A stretch of 64,000 nt of DNA from Physcomitrium patens (Eukaryota; Streptophyta; Bryopsida; Funariales; Funariaceae). The stretch lies in NCBI RefSeq assembly GCF_000002425.4, contig NC_037273.1:12227992-12291991 (forward strand), read 5' to 3'. Numbering within the stretch: the first letter of the stretch is position 1; each line of letters opens with the position of its first letter. Positions 1 through 12,500 of this stretch are shown here, in pieces. The notes below the pieces were generated by a model, which had not been told where the DNA came from, searched no databases, and saw nothing but the letters and a program-made list of their open reading frames with translations. A program made the translations under genes and the position numbers.

Positions 1-52
1 ATATAAATGATATATATATATGTGTATATAAATAAAGAAAAGAGAAGGTGAC

Positions 53-85
<33 letters not shown>

Positions 86-100
86 GTAAGTATTTTAAAA

Positions 101-160
<60 letters not shown>

Positions 161-1192
161 TTAAATTTACCTAAATATCTTCTAAATAAATCCAAATATT
201 ATTATTAATTAAAGTTCCAACCATTTTTTCTTTGATTATTGATCAATATAGATGCTGCAATATAAGAATGTTTTAATGATGGTTGAAATATGTGGGTTGA
301 TTTAATAATTGCTTTGATAAATTTAATAATTATATATATATATATATTATTTTAGTTATTTGGATAATAAAAATATTATAATTAATTTTAAATTATTTAT
401 TTTAAATTATTATTTAATGATTAAATTAATTTTATAAATATAGATATTTTATTACAATATCAATAGTTAATTTTATATTGGCATATAGAATGAAGAAAGT
501 ATAAATATTAATATTGAAATTTATACATATGATAAGAAATATTTAACCTAGTTAGTAATAAAAACTAAGATCCAAATTACATCATATGCTTCTATAAATT
601 TTAAGAAATGTTATGATACATGACACAATTTTAAGACTACAAACAAGATTTGAAACAAATGTTATTTAATTTTCAAATAAATTTGCTACTATTTAATTAT
701 TTTTTATTTAAATAATTTAAAGAAATAAAAAATAGAACAATCTATTTCAACCACTTTGTACAACATTACACACCAAACTTATTAATTATTAAATAAATTA
801 GAGATAACTTTTAAGTTACAATTCTATTATAGAAAAAAAAAAAATGTTTATCTAAGTAGAAATAGAATTCATTCTAATTTTTTAATATTTTTTGTATACA
901 AAACAAAAGTTAAACATTAAAATTGTTGTTTTTCTTTTATGATAATATCTTTTAAAGAATCTAGTGAACATTCATTTTTTATTTTTTGTTTTTTGTTTTT
1001 TGTTTTTCTTTCTTTCTACCCCTTCATCCTAAATCCTAAATGATTCAAATAATACAATGAATAGAAAATTGGTAATATTTGGCATATTATTATTACAAGG
1101 ATATGTAAATAATTTTAAAATGTTAAAAGACCTAGATTTAGCAATAAGAATAATTACTGAATATATTAACATAGATAAGAATTAATAACACA

Positions 1193-1225
<33 letters not shown>

Positions 1226-2640
1226 AGTCTCAATAATACCTTGCATGAAACAAGATCAAGGATGCAAATACAATAATACACAACTTTTAGGAACTTCAAG
1301 AACAATAGGGTATAATATTATTTTAGATTAAATGTTATCATTAAAATGATGAAAATTGCTTTGTTATTAATGTAGTACCAAACTAAATTTAAACAAAGCA
1401 CACAACAAGTATATATTAGATTTGCATCTCTATTGACTTATTCATCAATCATTCAATTTATTCTGTAGCATCAATTAGTTAGAGTGATGTATAAAAATAC
1501 TCTTAATGATACTTTAGAGGTGTTTAATGCTTTTTGTAGAAAATAACATGAACAAAAAGATTTAATTCTTTATATAGAGAAAACTATGGTTGAAGTATAA
1601 TGAAATAGAGAATTAATTATGACTAACTAATTAAAATCAAATTGTTCCATGAGATATTTTATTACATAACAAAAGTCTTCAAATTTCATTTAGGAATACA
1701 TTAATATTTGAAACTACTTTTTTTTTTCTTTCTTATGAAAACTATACTTAAATATTTATAAAATAAAAAATAAAAATTAGAGTGTTAATAAGACTCAATT
1801 AATTATATGTTTTTTTCTCGTATTTCAAAAATTGTGGCATCCTAGAATCAAACTAAAGTCTAGTATAAGCCTATAATTAAATTAAAGGAGTTGTTGTCTT
1901 TTTTAATTACTTCATAATAAGTGTAGTTATTCAAGAAGCTTTATCTCTTTTGATACATGCAACTTATTAATTGGTGTCTAACTACTTTAAAAATGACAAG
2001 GTGAAAAAAACCAACAAATACATTTGAAAAGAGAATTGAACACCATAAAATACATTAATTTTTTTAAAAGCCTTAAAACATTATACACATTGTTTAATAG
2101 ATAAAAGAAGGCTTGCAATGAACAAAGAATCAAAATAGAAAAAAGATCCTTAGAAGAGGCTTATACTAGACTTTACTTTGATTTTATGCTAATATAAAAA
2201 TCTAAAAATAATTTATAAAGTATCAAAATATCTACTTACTTTGAAAAACACAAAATAAAAGGCAATCAAAAAATAAAAAACTCCTTTCAATATGAAATAT
2301 TCTATTTGAAGTTGCAATCACAATCATCTCTTATATTTGTGATCAATTCTTAGTTACTTCTTACCTTTTTCCAAAAAAAACATATATTTCAATTCCACTC
2401 ATTAATACATTAAAAGTTTAATAAAACTAAATTCTAGTTACGTGCAATTATGTTCATTTTGTTGATGAAGTTTATTTTTATTATCATCGTTATTCTCACA
2501 AGGCATTGACATTAAACAAATGTTGACAAAAAGCAAAAATAAAACAAAAATATGGTATCTTCTTTGACTCATCCTTTGACTTCAAAACAAATGGTGTGAA
2601 CTTTAACGACAAGGAAGTCAAAGATAAGAAAATATTTACG
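1..2640. other. AT-rich intergenic DNA with microsatellites
   Basis: No coding region can be supported here; all frames are short and stop-ridden. The DNA is very AT-rich and carries an (AT)n tract at about 103-157, a shorter one at about 51-76, and a (TTA)n tract at about 1193-1223. The composition resembles the decayed transposon DNA at the right end of the window, so this is probably old transposon remnant, but no domain is recognisable. Confidence 0.6.
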
Positions 2641-4002
2641 GGCATTCACATTTGTAGGTCAATCCACTTTCTTCTTATATGGTTGAGAAAAAAGGACTTA
2701 GAATCCAATAATATCCCCCTTGTGAACACTCTCTCTTGTGCGGTGTGAAAGCGATCCAATTCGAATCCCTTTTCCCCACGTGGAATCGGATGACGAAACC
2801 CCGCACTACGTCGCTGCGGTGTGAACCCGAACCTCTCTCCCCCACCCCCCCCCCTCTATCGTGCATTAGGCTTCAGAATGTGCGACTCGAAACTCTCTCG
2901 ACGGGCTATGGCCGCGAGGACATGCCTCGATGCCCGATCATCGCACCAAAACGGGGTCGATAATGTGGAGTAGCGGTGTGTAACGAAGCCCAACAGTGGC
3001 GCATTTGAGATACATTCTATGAGCTGCGCAGATTGCAGCTGTGTCGTTGTGAGAGAATGGTGGGAATTATGAGTGTGCTGTGGGGGATTTGAGACGGACC
3101 GTCGTCGCGCACTCAGTTTCATGGGTAGCGGGGCTGGTCATCACGGCGTCACGGACGTTTCCTTCGTATTAAATTTAGAGTGCGAGGCGTTTTAGGTCAC
3201 CAGTGTGTCTAGGTGCGGTGCGGTGCGTTTGGGTTTGGTTTTTCACTTTGTTGGGTACCATATGTTTCTACGGAAGCGCGGAAGCTCCTGGTCTGGGCTT
3301 GCGGGTGGTGGAAGTGTTGCTGCTGGCTCTGGAGTCTGGGTCTGGACTGTTGGGGAAGGCTTCTTCATGTGGCGGTGGTGGTGATGGTGATAGTGGTTCT
3401 TCTGGCATGACACTTTGATGGATCGTCATGGATGGGGCTCACCAGGTGTGTGTGTGCTTTTACTTTGGTGACTGGTGTGCTGTAGCACCTGCGGGTTCGA
3501 AGTTTGTCACGGATGGGGCGTGGTGAGGATAAGACCTTGATGTTTGTAGTGGTTGATCTTTGTAGAAGATTTTGAATTGGAGGGGGAGCCCTTGTTGAGG
3601 AATATGGGAAGGGATGTGGTGGTGGAAATGGTAGTAGCGCCAGTGTTAGGTTGGGGAGGTTTCTATGTTTAGGGTTGGTTTACTGTGGTCTGTATTGACA
3701 TCGCTGTTTCGCGCACCTTCCTGTGCGACTTTTTGACTGAATGCGTGTAGGTATTGTGAAATTGCGAATGCAAAGCCCATTAGGTGAACTTTGCCGCAGC
3801 TGGTTGGGCAAAGATATGATGACTGGGTTTCTGTTTCTGATTGAGACACTGGGAAGTCGTGATGTGTGAATGTTACGCATAATGAAGAATATTAATCTTC
3901 CTCAGGGAACATATTTGTGGTGTGTGTGTGAAAGAGAGTGCGCGTTTTGAGAGGGGCGCTCAATATTTATCGCTATTTTCATAAATCCAGGTTACATTCT
4001 GT
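2641..4002 (+). other. GC-richer leader or promoter region upstream of the acetyltransferase gene
   Basis: Base composition switches sharply from AT-rich to genic at about 2700. Several short frames exist on both strands but none has a recognisable motif. The stretch probably holds the promoter and a long, possibly intron-containing 5' untranslated leader of the gene that follows. A run of C lies at about 2845-2855. I see no tRNA or other RNA gene. Confidence 0.4.
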
Positions 4003-4318
4003 TTGCAATTGCGGTTTGGTTTTAAATTTTGTGCTTTGGGGTGTCTGGTTGGACAGCAACACAAGCTTCATCCCTTTTATGACTTGCATTCACAGCTGCT
4101 GCCCCAGAGCGGCAATGGCCACAACTATGGGCATAAAACCGTGTCTATGCCAGGTGCCACATCGGGGTTTCTGCCAACTACTGTGGCACCAAGTGTGCTA
4201 CCCAGAGTGCCTGTTGTAAATCATTGCTCTAACGTTTTATATCGAAAAATACGTCCATCAGATCTATCAGTATTGCAGGAGATGCATGAAGCGCTATTTC
4301 CTATCAAGTATGCACAAT

Positions 4319-4354
<36 letters not shown>

Positions 4355-5721
4355 TTTTTTTGTAACATAGATTAATTTCAAGATTTTCTGAATAGATTTT
4401 CTGGTTCATACATCTTACTGGTCTTACTCTGGTAAGGTTTTAATTATTTTATCAGCCAAGAAGTTACAAATTTGTCGCTACCGCGTTCCTTGCCTTGTAT
4501 AAATAGGCCCACTTCCATACCAAATTGCTATAATTTGTCTTAGTCATGGTGGAACAAATTAAAAGTAAGAAACGATTTAGGTCCTCGCCTCTTCTACTCT
4601 CGGTCGGTCGAATTTACGCTCCTCTGATATGAAGCATCTTAAGAAAGTTGCGCGGTTTCGAGAGAGATTTTGTACTAGTGTACTGTTGTGTCTTTACGAC
4701 TTGGTACATGTAGGTGACTTTAGGCCTAATCGTGATAAAGGTTTGGTTGTGCAGATATGAAACTGAGTTCTTCATTAACGTTGTTCACGGGCGAGGAATT
4801 ATATCATGGGCAGCTGTGGACAGAAGTAGGTCTGACTCACACTGTGACGAAATTATTGGATTTGTCACAGCGCGAGTTATTGCCGCTTCGGAGGGCGAGG
4901 TGGGTGCTCAGACCTCAAACAAAGGCTTTGCTATAGTACACATTTTCTCAGTATCTATGTGAAGCTCACCATGGATATATGCTCTCAATTCGAGAGCTCA
5001 TGTGCGTTAGCCGAAATACCTTTCCTGCACATTGTTAGGTTAAAGTGGTTGTTTGTGAAGCTGATTGTGAACGTTCTTATGTGGGGCCATTTTCTGCAGG
5101 AATTGGACATGTTAGGTTATGAGATTTCCAAAACAGAGAGATCTCTTATCTACATCTTGACGTTAGGTGTCATTCAGCCGTACAGAAACTCTGGCATTGG
5201 TATTATTCTGACCACTTGGAAAGGAATCTTATATTGATCTTCATGGCAATACTTTTGAGTCAACTTGTCTGTAGCTCTCAGAGTATGTTGTCCGGTCTTC
5301 ACTAGGATGCAACTACTATTGTCATGTTTGTGCCTGGTATTCTTCAAAATTGTGAAATCTTTGTGATTGACATGGGTGCTGATTTTAGCCGTACTTGTCG
5401 TGGGTTGCAGCATCGGCGTTGCTCTGGGAGGTGATAGAGTATGCGAACCAGATGTCGTCATGTAGAGCTCTTTATCTGCATGTTATAGCTTATAATCGTC
5501 CTGCTATTATGTTCTACCAGAAGAACATGTTTCAGTGCTTGCGCAGGCTCCACAACTTCTATACCATTGAAGGACAAAACCACGATGCTTTTCTCTATGT
5601 CTTCTATGTGAATGGTGGTCGCTCCCCTTGCACAGCCATGTACGTGCCACCATCTTCCTCAGTATTGTCTGAGAATCTCTTGGTTCCATGTAGTAATATA
5701 GTAAAGCAGTGGTCGCCATGA
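4003..5721 (+). CDS. NAA60: GNAT-family protein N-terminal acetyltransferase, NAA60/MCC1 type
   Basis: Four exons fit: 4003-4307, 4755-4899, 5100-5199 and 5411-5721, all with GT-AG introns and matching phases. The product would be 286 aa from the ATG at 4003, or 238 aa from the in-frame ATG at 4147. The shorter form is closer to the usual family length, so the start is uncertain and the true leader may be spliced. The GNAT core is clear: an N-terminal motif YRKIRPSDLSVL, then FPIKYETEFF across the first splice, SWAAVDRS, IGFVTARV, the acetyl-CoA-binding segment YILTLGVIQPYRNSGIG (motif A, RxxGxG) and a C-terminal half with LYLHVIAYNRPAI and FYVNGGRSPC. Family members acetylate protein N-termini; the animal enzyme acts at the Golgi and the plant one at the plasma membrane. 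The Arabidopsis homologue was first described as histone acetyltransferase MCC1. Intron 1 contains a run of about 30 T at 4323-4352. Confidence 0.92.
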
Positions 5722-6540
5722 AATTAGGGTCATGGTTATTGCTCGTCTGCTGCTAGGTTCAGAGGTCAAATTCTGAAACCGTTTGGTTCTTGCAGAGATG
5801 CCCTTAAAGCAGCCTTTGCATATGTGAGGGGATACTTCACGTCAATGGTGGCTAAATTATTTTGAAGAATAAGGATGTCCAGTGGCGCTTTGCAATAATA
5901 CAAGCTGAAAACTCAGACGTGATTTATTTATGGTGTGTGCTTGCTAGTTTAGAGAGTAATTGGTAGCATAGTTTGTGAACGAACATTTGCCATTTTTTTC
6001 CTCCTTTTTCCTTCTTATTTTCTTTCTTCAATCTTTGCCTCAAGGATGGACAGGATTTGTGGAACTTTAACTACGCGTTAGTGCTGTATTGTATCCCATC
6101 TTCGTTTGTGAGGGCAGGGATAATGAAGTATGAAGAGAAAAGTTGCTGATCTTATCAATGACTCAATTTGGATATCATAGTTACAACCAATAATATCAAT
6201 TGATTTCTACATGTTAACGGTAATTAAGAGGCAGAAGTTCTGAAATATTTTGAAAGAAATGTTTATCTCGCTCATTACGTGAAATTGTCTTTTACTTTCC
6301 CAACCTATAAGGCCTCTGTCTATTTTCTGCTTCAATAGCTCCGATCTAAAGCTTGGAGCCAGGAAGTAGAAGTTTCACTTACCTTGCACTTCTACTTCTA
6401 CTCCTATTCTTCAGCTAATTAGCAATCTTCCGAACCACAATTTGTGACATGTCGGTTCCAAGTTCGTGCACGAGAAGTAAAGCTTATATTCATGCCATTT
6501 GGGTAGTTTACTGCAACATTCTTACATCATCTTTCGAAGA
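5722..6540. other. 3' untranslated and intergenic DNA with a small hairpin
   Basis: No coding region is supported. The first few hundred bases are probably the 3' untranslated region of the acetyltransferase gene. A perfect 11-bp inverted repeat (GAAGTAGAAGT at 6363-6373, complement at 6388-6398, 14-base loop) lies inside. Confidence 0.4.
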
Positions 6541-8215
6541 TTCAGCACAGTTTCGTCGAGTGGTTCTTATTGAGGATTTTGGGAGATTTTGTCCTGGGTC
6601 TGACAATGACAATTACGGAGTCCTGGATACCGGGAGCCGTCTTGAACAGAGGTTTAGCTGTGCGTAGGCTGTTGGAGGAGTCTTGGAGTTTTTGCCAATT
6701 TGAAGCGAAGAGTGAAGGCCTGGCGATGGAGTGTATTGAAAAGGTGGCGAGGATAAAGGAGAAAAGCGTCGTGAGGTTTAGACCCATTTCAGTAATCGCG
6801 TCTGTATGTTCGTCCATTTGTGCTGCATGGAATGTATCTGCGCGGGACCAGGTGCCTACTCCTCGGCAGAAGCGGTTCCCTCAAAATGTTAGGGTCTATG
6901 GCCACTAGGACTGTTGGAGACGTGCACTCGACGACCGACTGGTTGGAGGATGGCGTGGTGCGCTATTTCAGTGACTCGATTCACAGGTATTGTGAGAGGG
7001 GTGGGCATCTGTTAAGCAAAAGCTAGGTACGAAGCTGGCTGAGGGTGAGAATGGAGAAGTGGCTGATTCGAAACTAGAAGAGGTAGAGAATGCGATGCAC
7101 AATGAAAAGAAGCATAATTACTGTGTCGATGCTTAGGAGTGATACTGGACGGGGTCACTGTGCGTTTGCGAAAGTTTCCGAGGCCACTTTCGAGCTTAAT
7201 TATCGTAATGAATTCAATGTTGGGAATACTTTGCCCTTTTTTTTATTTTTGCAGTTGTCATGCTATGAGTTTGATGAATCTTTACAAGTTTCCACAGGGT
7301 CAAGAATGTTTAATATGCCTATTGTTCAAGAGCGAGAGTATTTATAACCTCTTTCGCGACCTCTTCATGCAATTGCGATGCAGTTCTCCACTTCGTGTTT
7401 GACCTAGGATCCTTTATTGATTTGTCGAGTTCTCCCCTGCGTGATATTCTCCTTAACAAACCCAACAGAATCAGACGAGTCTAAAATTGTTCGACATCGG
7501 CCCGAAATCTCGCCTCAATTTTTCGAACCTTGAAGTTCGTGTCCCTGCGACTACGCAAACTCTTTGTCATGAACGTCTGGTGGTAACATCCACTGATAGT
7601 TTCCGGAGATCTGAAAGTTCAATTGTGACATTCTGATTTGATTTAAGGTTCCCTTCTTCCTAGAAAAGTTGTTAATCAAGCTTAGCTTAAAGTTGCAGAA
7701 ATGATGACGAGAGTACCAATATTTAATGGTTTTATAGCTGGACCAAGTAAAATGTTATCATTTTTCACCGCTCCATTTAATTTCTTGCTTTGATCTTGGT
7801 TAACTACACATATAATAGCCGGGAAATGAAAAAAATAATTGCGGGGGAAGTGTATAGGGGAAAATATCTTCAAAACAAAAGGTGCAGTTCCAGAATGATC
7901 AGAGGATTTATCATCCTGTGTTTCCAAAGATCCCTAAAATTGTCAAGTGGCGCTATATGAAGTAATTGTAAGTCATAGTATTCTCACAGGTGTCACTATT
8001 CTATATTTGCATGAAGTTGGAAACGCATCTATTGTTAAGGAGAATGGCGACGGCACATTCAGCGAGAAACCTTGAAGCTTTGGAGCTATTGCAGACTATT
8101 TTGACACCAATGCTGATTGGCTCAATAAGATGGTAAAGCGATGTAAGAAAGTTAGCACAACCGTTTACTGTCTTCGAAATGGCGCAAGCTTTAGATGACA
8201 TGGTGCGTAACTACG
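6541..8215 (+). pseudogene. Possible degraded or unrecognised gene: protein-like fragments in shifting frames
   Basis: Several separate stretches read like real protein, but in different frames and without a clean exon chain. They include a frame at about 6570-6908; a Glu-rich piece (AEGENGEVADSKLEEVENAM) at about 7040-7105; a piece around 7480-7640 containing KLFDIGPKSRLNFSNLEVR; a piece at about 7880-7955 containing YHPVFPKIPKIVKW; and a final piece at 7990-8215 (VTILYLHEVGNASIVKENG, one stop, then ADYFDTNADWLNKMVKRC). Acceptor-like sites precede the last two. I do not recognise the family. It may be a decayed gene, a gene with many small exons, or chance. Function is not assigned. Confidence 0.25.
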
Positions 8216-9524
8216 AAAGTATCCTTAACACTTGAACTTTAGTTACCAAGGCCTGATTCGAGTCTTGCCTGTTTGGATTTATCCATGCTGTGATGTAGGT
8301 CCCACTCGTTTTAGTGAGTTTCCTTAAACCATTAATGGCAGATTCGTCACTTCGCCTCAACATTTGTCTTTGAGTGCTTGTTTCCTGAACGAGAATTGTA
8401 GTAGAGTACTGATTGTTGTACGATGCAGTCTTAACTGTAGCGGATGTGAGACTCTGAAAATGATTTCGAAGAAAATGCAGACAAAGAGACGGGACAATTC
8501 GTTCTTTTTTCCTTTGTTTGGCCAGGTCAATTCAGAGTTTCTTCTCAGGAAGTAAATAAACAATTTTCTTCTATGGATACTCTTTTGATCAACCAGCTCT
8601 GTATCTCACCCCATCCCAGGGTCAGATTCGGCCTAGAAAAGAAATCTCCAAATTTTTTTGAGAATTTTTTAGTAGCTAACACGGTTTCGGATATCTGGCG
8701 GAGTATCCGAAACCATCATAACCTATCTTCAGATACATAACCGGGGGCTAGGTCAGGTTCGGTCGAATCTGGCTCGTGAACGTCTGTGCAATCAAATCCA
8801 GTGTTCTAGGAAAAAGATTTTGAAGTCCAATTTCGAAGCACGATGGGCTTTTGAAGTGAGTTCAAATGCTAAGACTTATACTTTTATTTTAGTTTTGTAA
8901 AGCGATTCAACGTTGGCAATTTAACGATGCCATGCCTGGAGTTGCATCGCACAATGCATGGAATGACGTGGACGGAATTACGGCGGTCGGGGTCGCACCC
9001 CATGACCGCCTGCTTTGCCGGGACTCTGTCCTTGCCTCGCGATCTCAGCCAAAGCATGCGAGCTAAGCGGAGCCGCCTCAGCTGAAGCCATTTTCCGTTC
9101 TGCGGGGTTCCGTTTGAGGCGAAGTCAATGCCTGGCTTCAATCGGTCACGGCCTCGGTTGTCGTTTCAGGAGGGTCGCGAGTGTCTAAAAACTTCCGTCG
9201 GGAAAACTTATTCTGTAGTTGCGTTGCGATTTTATTTTTATGACATTGTCTTCTCGTCTGGAGTCTTGCAAACACATCCCCCCCCCCCCCCCGCGCTTTA
9301 ATACGGCGTGGTGTGCTGGTTTTTCTTGTATAGTGTTGAGATTTTTCACTAGTTGTTACTTTTTTATTTATAATTTTGTAAGCGATCGATTGTTAGAGGA
9401 GGAGTGTATTTTGGTGGTGAGGTCGTGTTGAAGGAGAGAAGGAGGGAGGCAGGGAGAGAGAAAGGGAGCTCAGAGGTGGTATCAAGTTGATTGAGGTCTG
9501 AGTGGGTTTTAGAGTCTTGTAGCC
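8216..9524 (+). promoter_or_regulatory. Upstream region and probable promoter/leader of HDS, with an 11-bp hairpin
   Basis: No gene is supported. A perfect inverted repeat GGTTTCGGATA (8683-8693) and its complement (8704-8714) flank a 10-base loop. A run of about 16 C occurs near 9277-9292. Purine-rich GGAGGGAGGCAGGGAGAG sequence near 9440-9465 looks like a transcribed leader just before the HDS start codon. Confidence 0.35.
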
Positions 9525-12500
9525 ATGGCTGCGACGAATGCCGTGATGTCTGCTAGCATCGCGAGCTCGGTTTCGAGCTTGAAGAAGTTGAATTCGATCC
9601 CGGGGAGTTTGCAGCAATCTATGGTGTTAGAATTAAAGGTCAAGGAGAGTGTGCAGAGGTCATCCCAGGGGCAGAGGGTGCTAATCGCTGGCGTTCGCGG
9701 TATGGCACCCGAATTGGTCGAGATGAAGCCCGCATCTGAGGGGAGCCAGCTTTTAGGTGATGAATATGATCAGTTATTTTCACGCACATCGTCTTTTCTT
9801 TGCATAAATTGTTGAGTGATTTATGTGTGGATTAATTTCATTTGGTTTTCATGTTTCTCGACTTAGCTGATAGTGTTCATCTCGCGCTTTGAGAAACCAG
9901 CGTCTCCTTTTCTGCTCTCTGTTCGACGGCGGGGAATGATTACATTTCTTTAAATGTGAACGAACTAAGAACAAGAATTGATAACTATCTTTTATTCATT
10001 AATTTCTCCAAGGTTTTCAAAATTTTCAGTTAGAGAACTCGGGATGTTAACGACTCCACAGTGGGAGCAGTGCATGCTGCACAATTTCGATGACGACTGC
10101 TGCCTGGTGCAGCATTGGGTTCAGTAATGGTGAATTTATCTTTGAGTTTCATCGTTTCACTCGAATTTGATAGAAAAGCAATTCTAGTGCTCAGCTTGGA
10201 CAGCTTGCTTATCTCGACGGTTTGGGCGTCAACCTTGATTAAATTAGACCGAGAGCATTGAGCATCTCCACGATTTTTGGGATCCTGATCGCAGACTTAG
10301 TGGAGGTATAGAGACCAAGAAATATTGGACTCCGATTGGAGTCCAATATTTCAGAGCATGCATCTATCATTGTCCGGAAACAGTTACAGTACTTTCTAAT
10401 AATATTAATACATAGAGGAAACTCCGAGGGTATTAAAAGTATTTTTTGTAATTCAAAATAAAATAAAATCTATAAATTAAATAGAATGAGAATTTAGTAA
10501 TATAAAATTTTAACTGTTGTTATTTTGACTTATGGGTAAATGGTTGAGGAGATTCCAACTGGATTTTTTTACATAGTTATTCTTCTTTCAGTTTGCTAAC
10601 ACTTGCGATGAAATTGTCTCCTGTGTGAGCAGTTCCTCGGAAAAAGTACTGTGAATCAATTTACAAGCCTATTAGAAGGAAGACAAGGACGGTGAACGTT
10701 GGTGGAGTGACTGTGGGCAGTGAGCATCCGATTAGAGTGCAAACAATGACGACCACGGACACAAAGGATGTCCAGAGGACTGTGGAGCAGGTGCTTATTC
10801 ATCTGTCTACTTTTGAGCCATTCTTAAATTATATGTTTGGTAAAACTCGTCTGTTTTCCTAGTTAAATGATATGAATTAACTGGAAAATGCATTTTTCCA
10901 TGAGCTTAGGTGATGAGAATTGCAGACAAAGGATGTGACATTGTGCGGATTACGGTCCAAGGGAAAAAGGAGGCTGATGCTTGCTATAGTATCAAGAACA
11001 CTCTTGTGCAGAAAGGGTGCTGCCTTCTACATTAGCCTGGGTCGTCAAGTCTTCGGCAAGCTTTTCTTTGTGTATCCATAGTGTTACTTTTATTGATGCC
11101 GCTGCAGTGAACTGGTTGGTGGCAACTGTCGGAGCTCATTATGATGAATGTTCCACAGATATGCATTGAACCAACACATCTACTTTCTAACTTGGCAATA
11201 AACACATTGAGGCTTGCAGGTACAATATACCTCTGGTTGCAGATATTCATTTTGCACCTCCAATTGCGATGAAAGTTGCCGAATTCTTCGACAAGATTCG
11301 TATCAACCCTGGCAACTTTGGTATGTGCATTTGGTTGTGAATCGATCTATCATTTTCTCAACTAGTGCATTTTCTGTCGGTTTTGGTAAATTCTCTTGAG
11401 ACATACAACACATTTCTGAGTAAAAATGAATGGTTGAAGGCTCGACAAGCAAAGTCTTCTTGAGGTCATAAAACTACTTAAAATCAGGATGGAGAGCTTG
11501 TCACGATCTTAAAGACGCAGTGTCCTCCCTTCGCTCCTAATACAATTTTTTTGTGTCTTGCAGCCGATCGGCGTGCCCAGTTCGAGAAGTTGGTATACAC
11601 AGATGCTGACTACGCTGAAGAACTTCGACACATTGAAGAGGTATGTTAGAATGAAGTCTCTGTGGTGACCAAAACGCGATGCTCCTTTCGTTGGAAAGTG
11701 TACTTGATGTTTGAAAGCTGTGGTGGCTGCTAATTACCTTTTTATGTGGTCATGTGCATCAGGTGTTTACACCTCTAGTAGAAAAATGCAAGAAGTATGG
11801 AAGGGCTATGCGCATAGGCACAAACCACGGGAGTCTGTCCGATCGCATCATGAGCTATCACGGCGACTCACCAAGAGGCATGGTTAGATCCGTTGGCCTA
11901 TTAAATAGATTCCGGTCAATATTTACTTATGCAGCGAGGACAGTGAATATGAGAGGTCTGGAAATTTAGAACTTTCTTTTGGTAAAATTGAGGTTATCGA
12001 GATACAAATCATCCTTGATCTCAGAAATCATCTGTGCTTCCTCGTTTGCAACGCTGCTATCAGCTGAATTCATTCTTATTGATTCCCCAAGTTTGGCTTT
12101 GACAGGTAGAGTCTGCCTTTCAGTTTGCACGAATTTGCCGCAAAAATGACTTCCACAACTTCGTGTTTTCAATGAAAGCAAGCAATTCGGTCGTAATGGT
12201 TCAAGCATATCGGCTTCTAGTATTTGAGATGTATGTGAACGACTGGGACTACCCATTGCACCTTGGTGTCACTGAGGCTGGAGAAGGGGAAGATGGTCGT
12301 ATGAAGTCAGCAATCGGTATTGGTGCTTTACTCCAGGTTCAACTCTCATTTTTGGGGTTACATTCCTGCTTGCCATTTTAATATTCTGCAGCTTTAACCT
12401 AATGACCACCCATCGCTTTTGCTCGCTGCAATCAACATGATTTTTCAAGCTTCTCTCAGCTGGTTCTCAGCAATCTTTTGAAGGTGCGGCTTTTGCTGGC

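Noticed and set aside
4323..4352. Run of about 30 T as a terminator or transposon tail
   Set aside because: It lies inside intron 1 of the acetyltransferase gene; a simple repeat in an intron is enough.
8884..9141. Minus-strand 85-codon frame before HDS
   Set aside because: No motif, and the region is more likely HDS promoter or leader.
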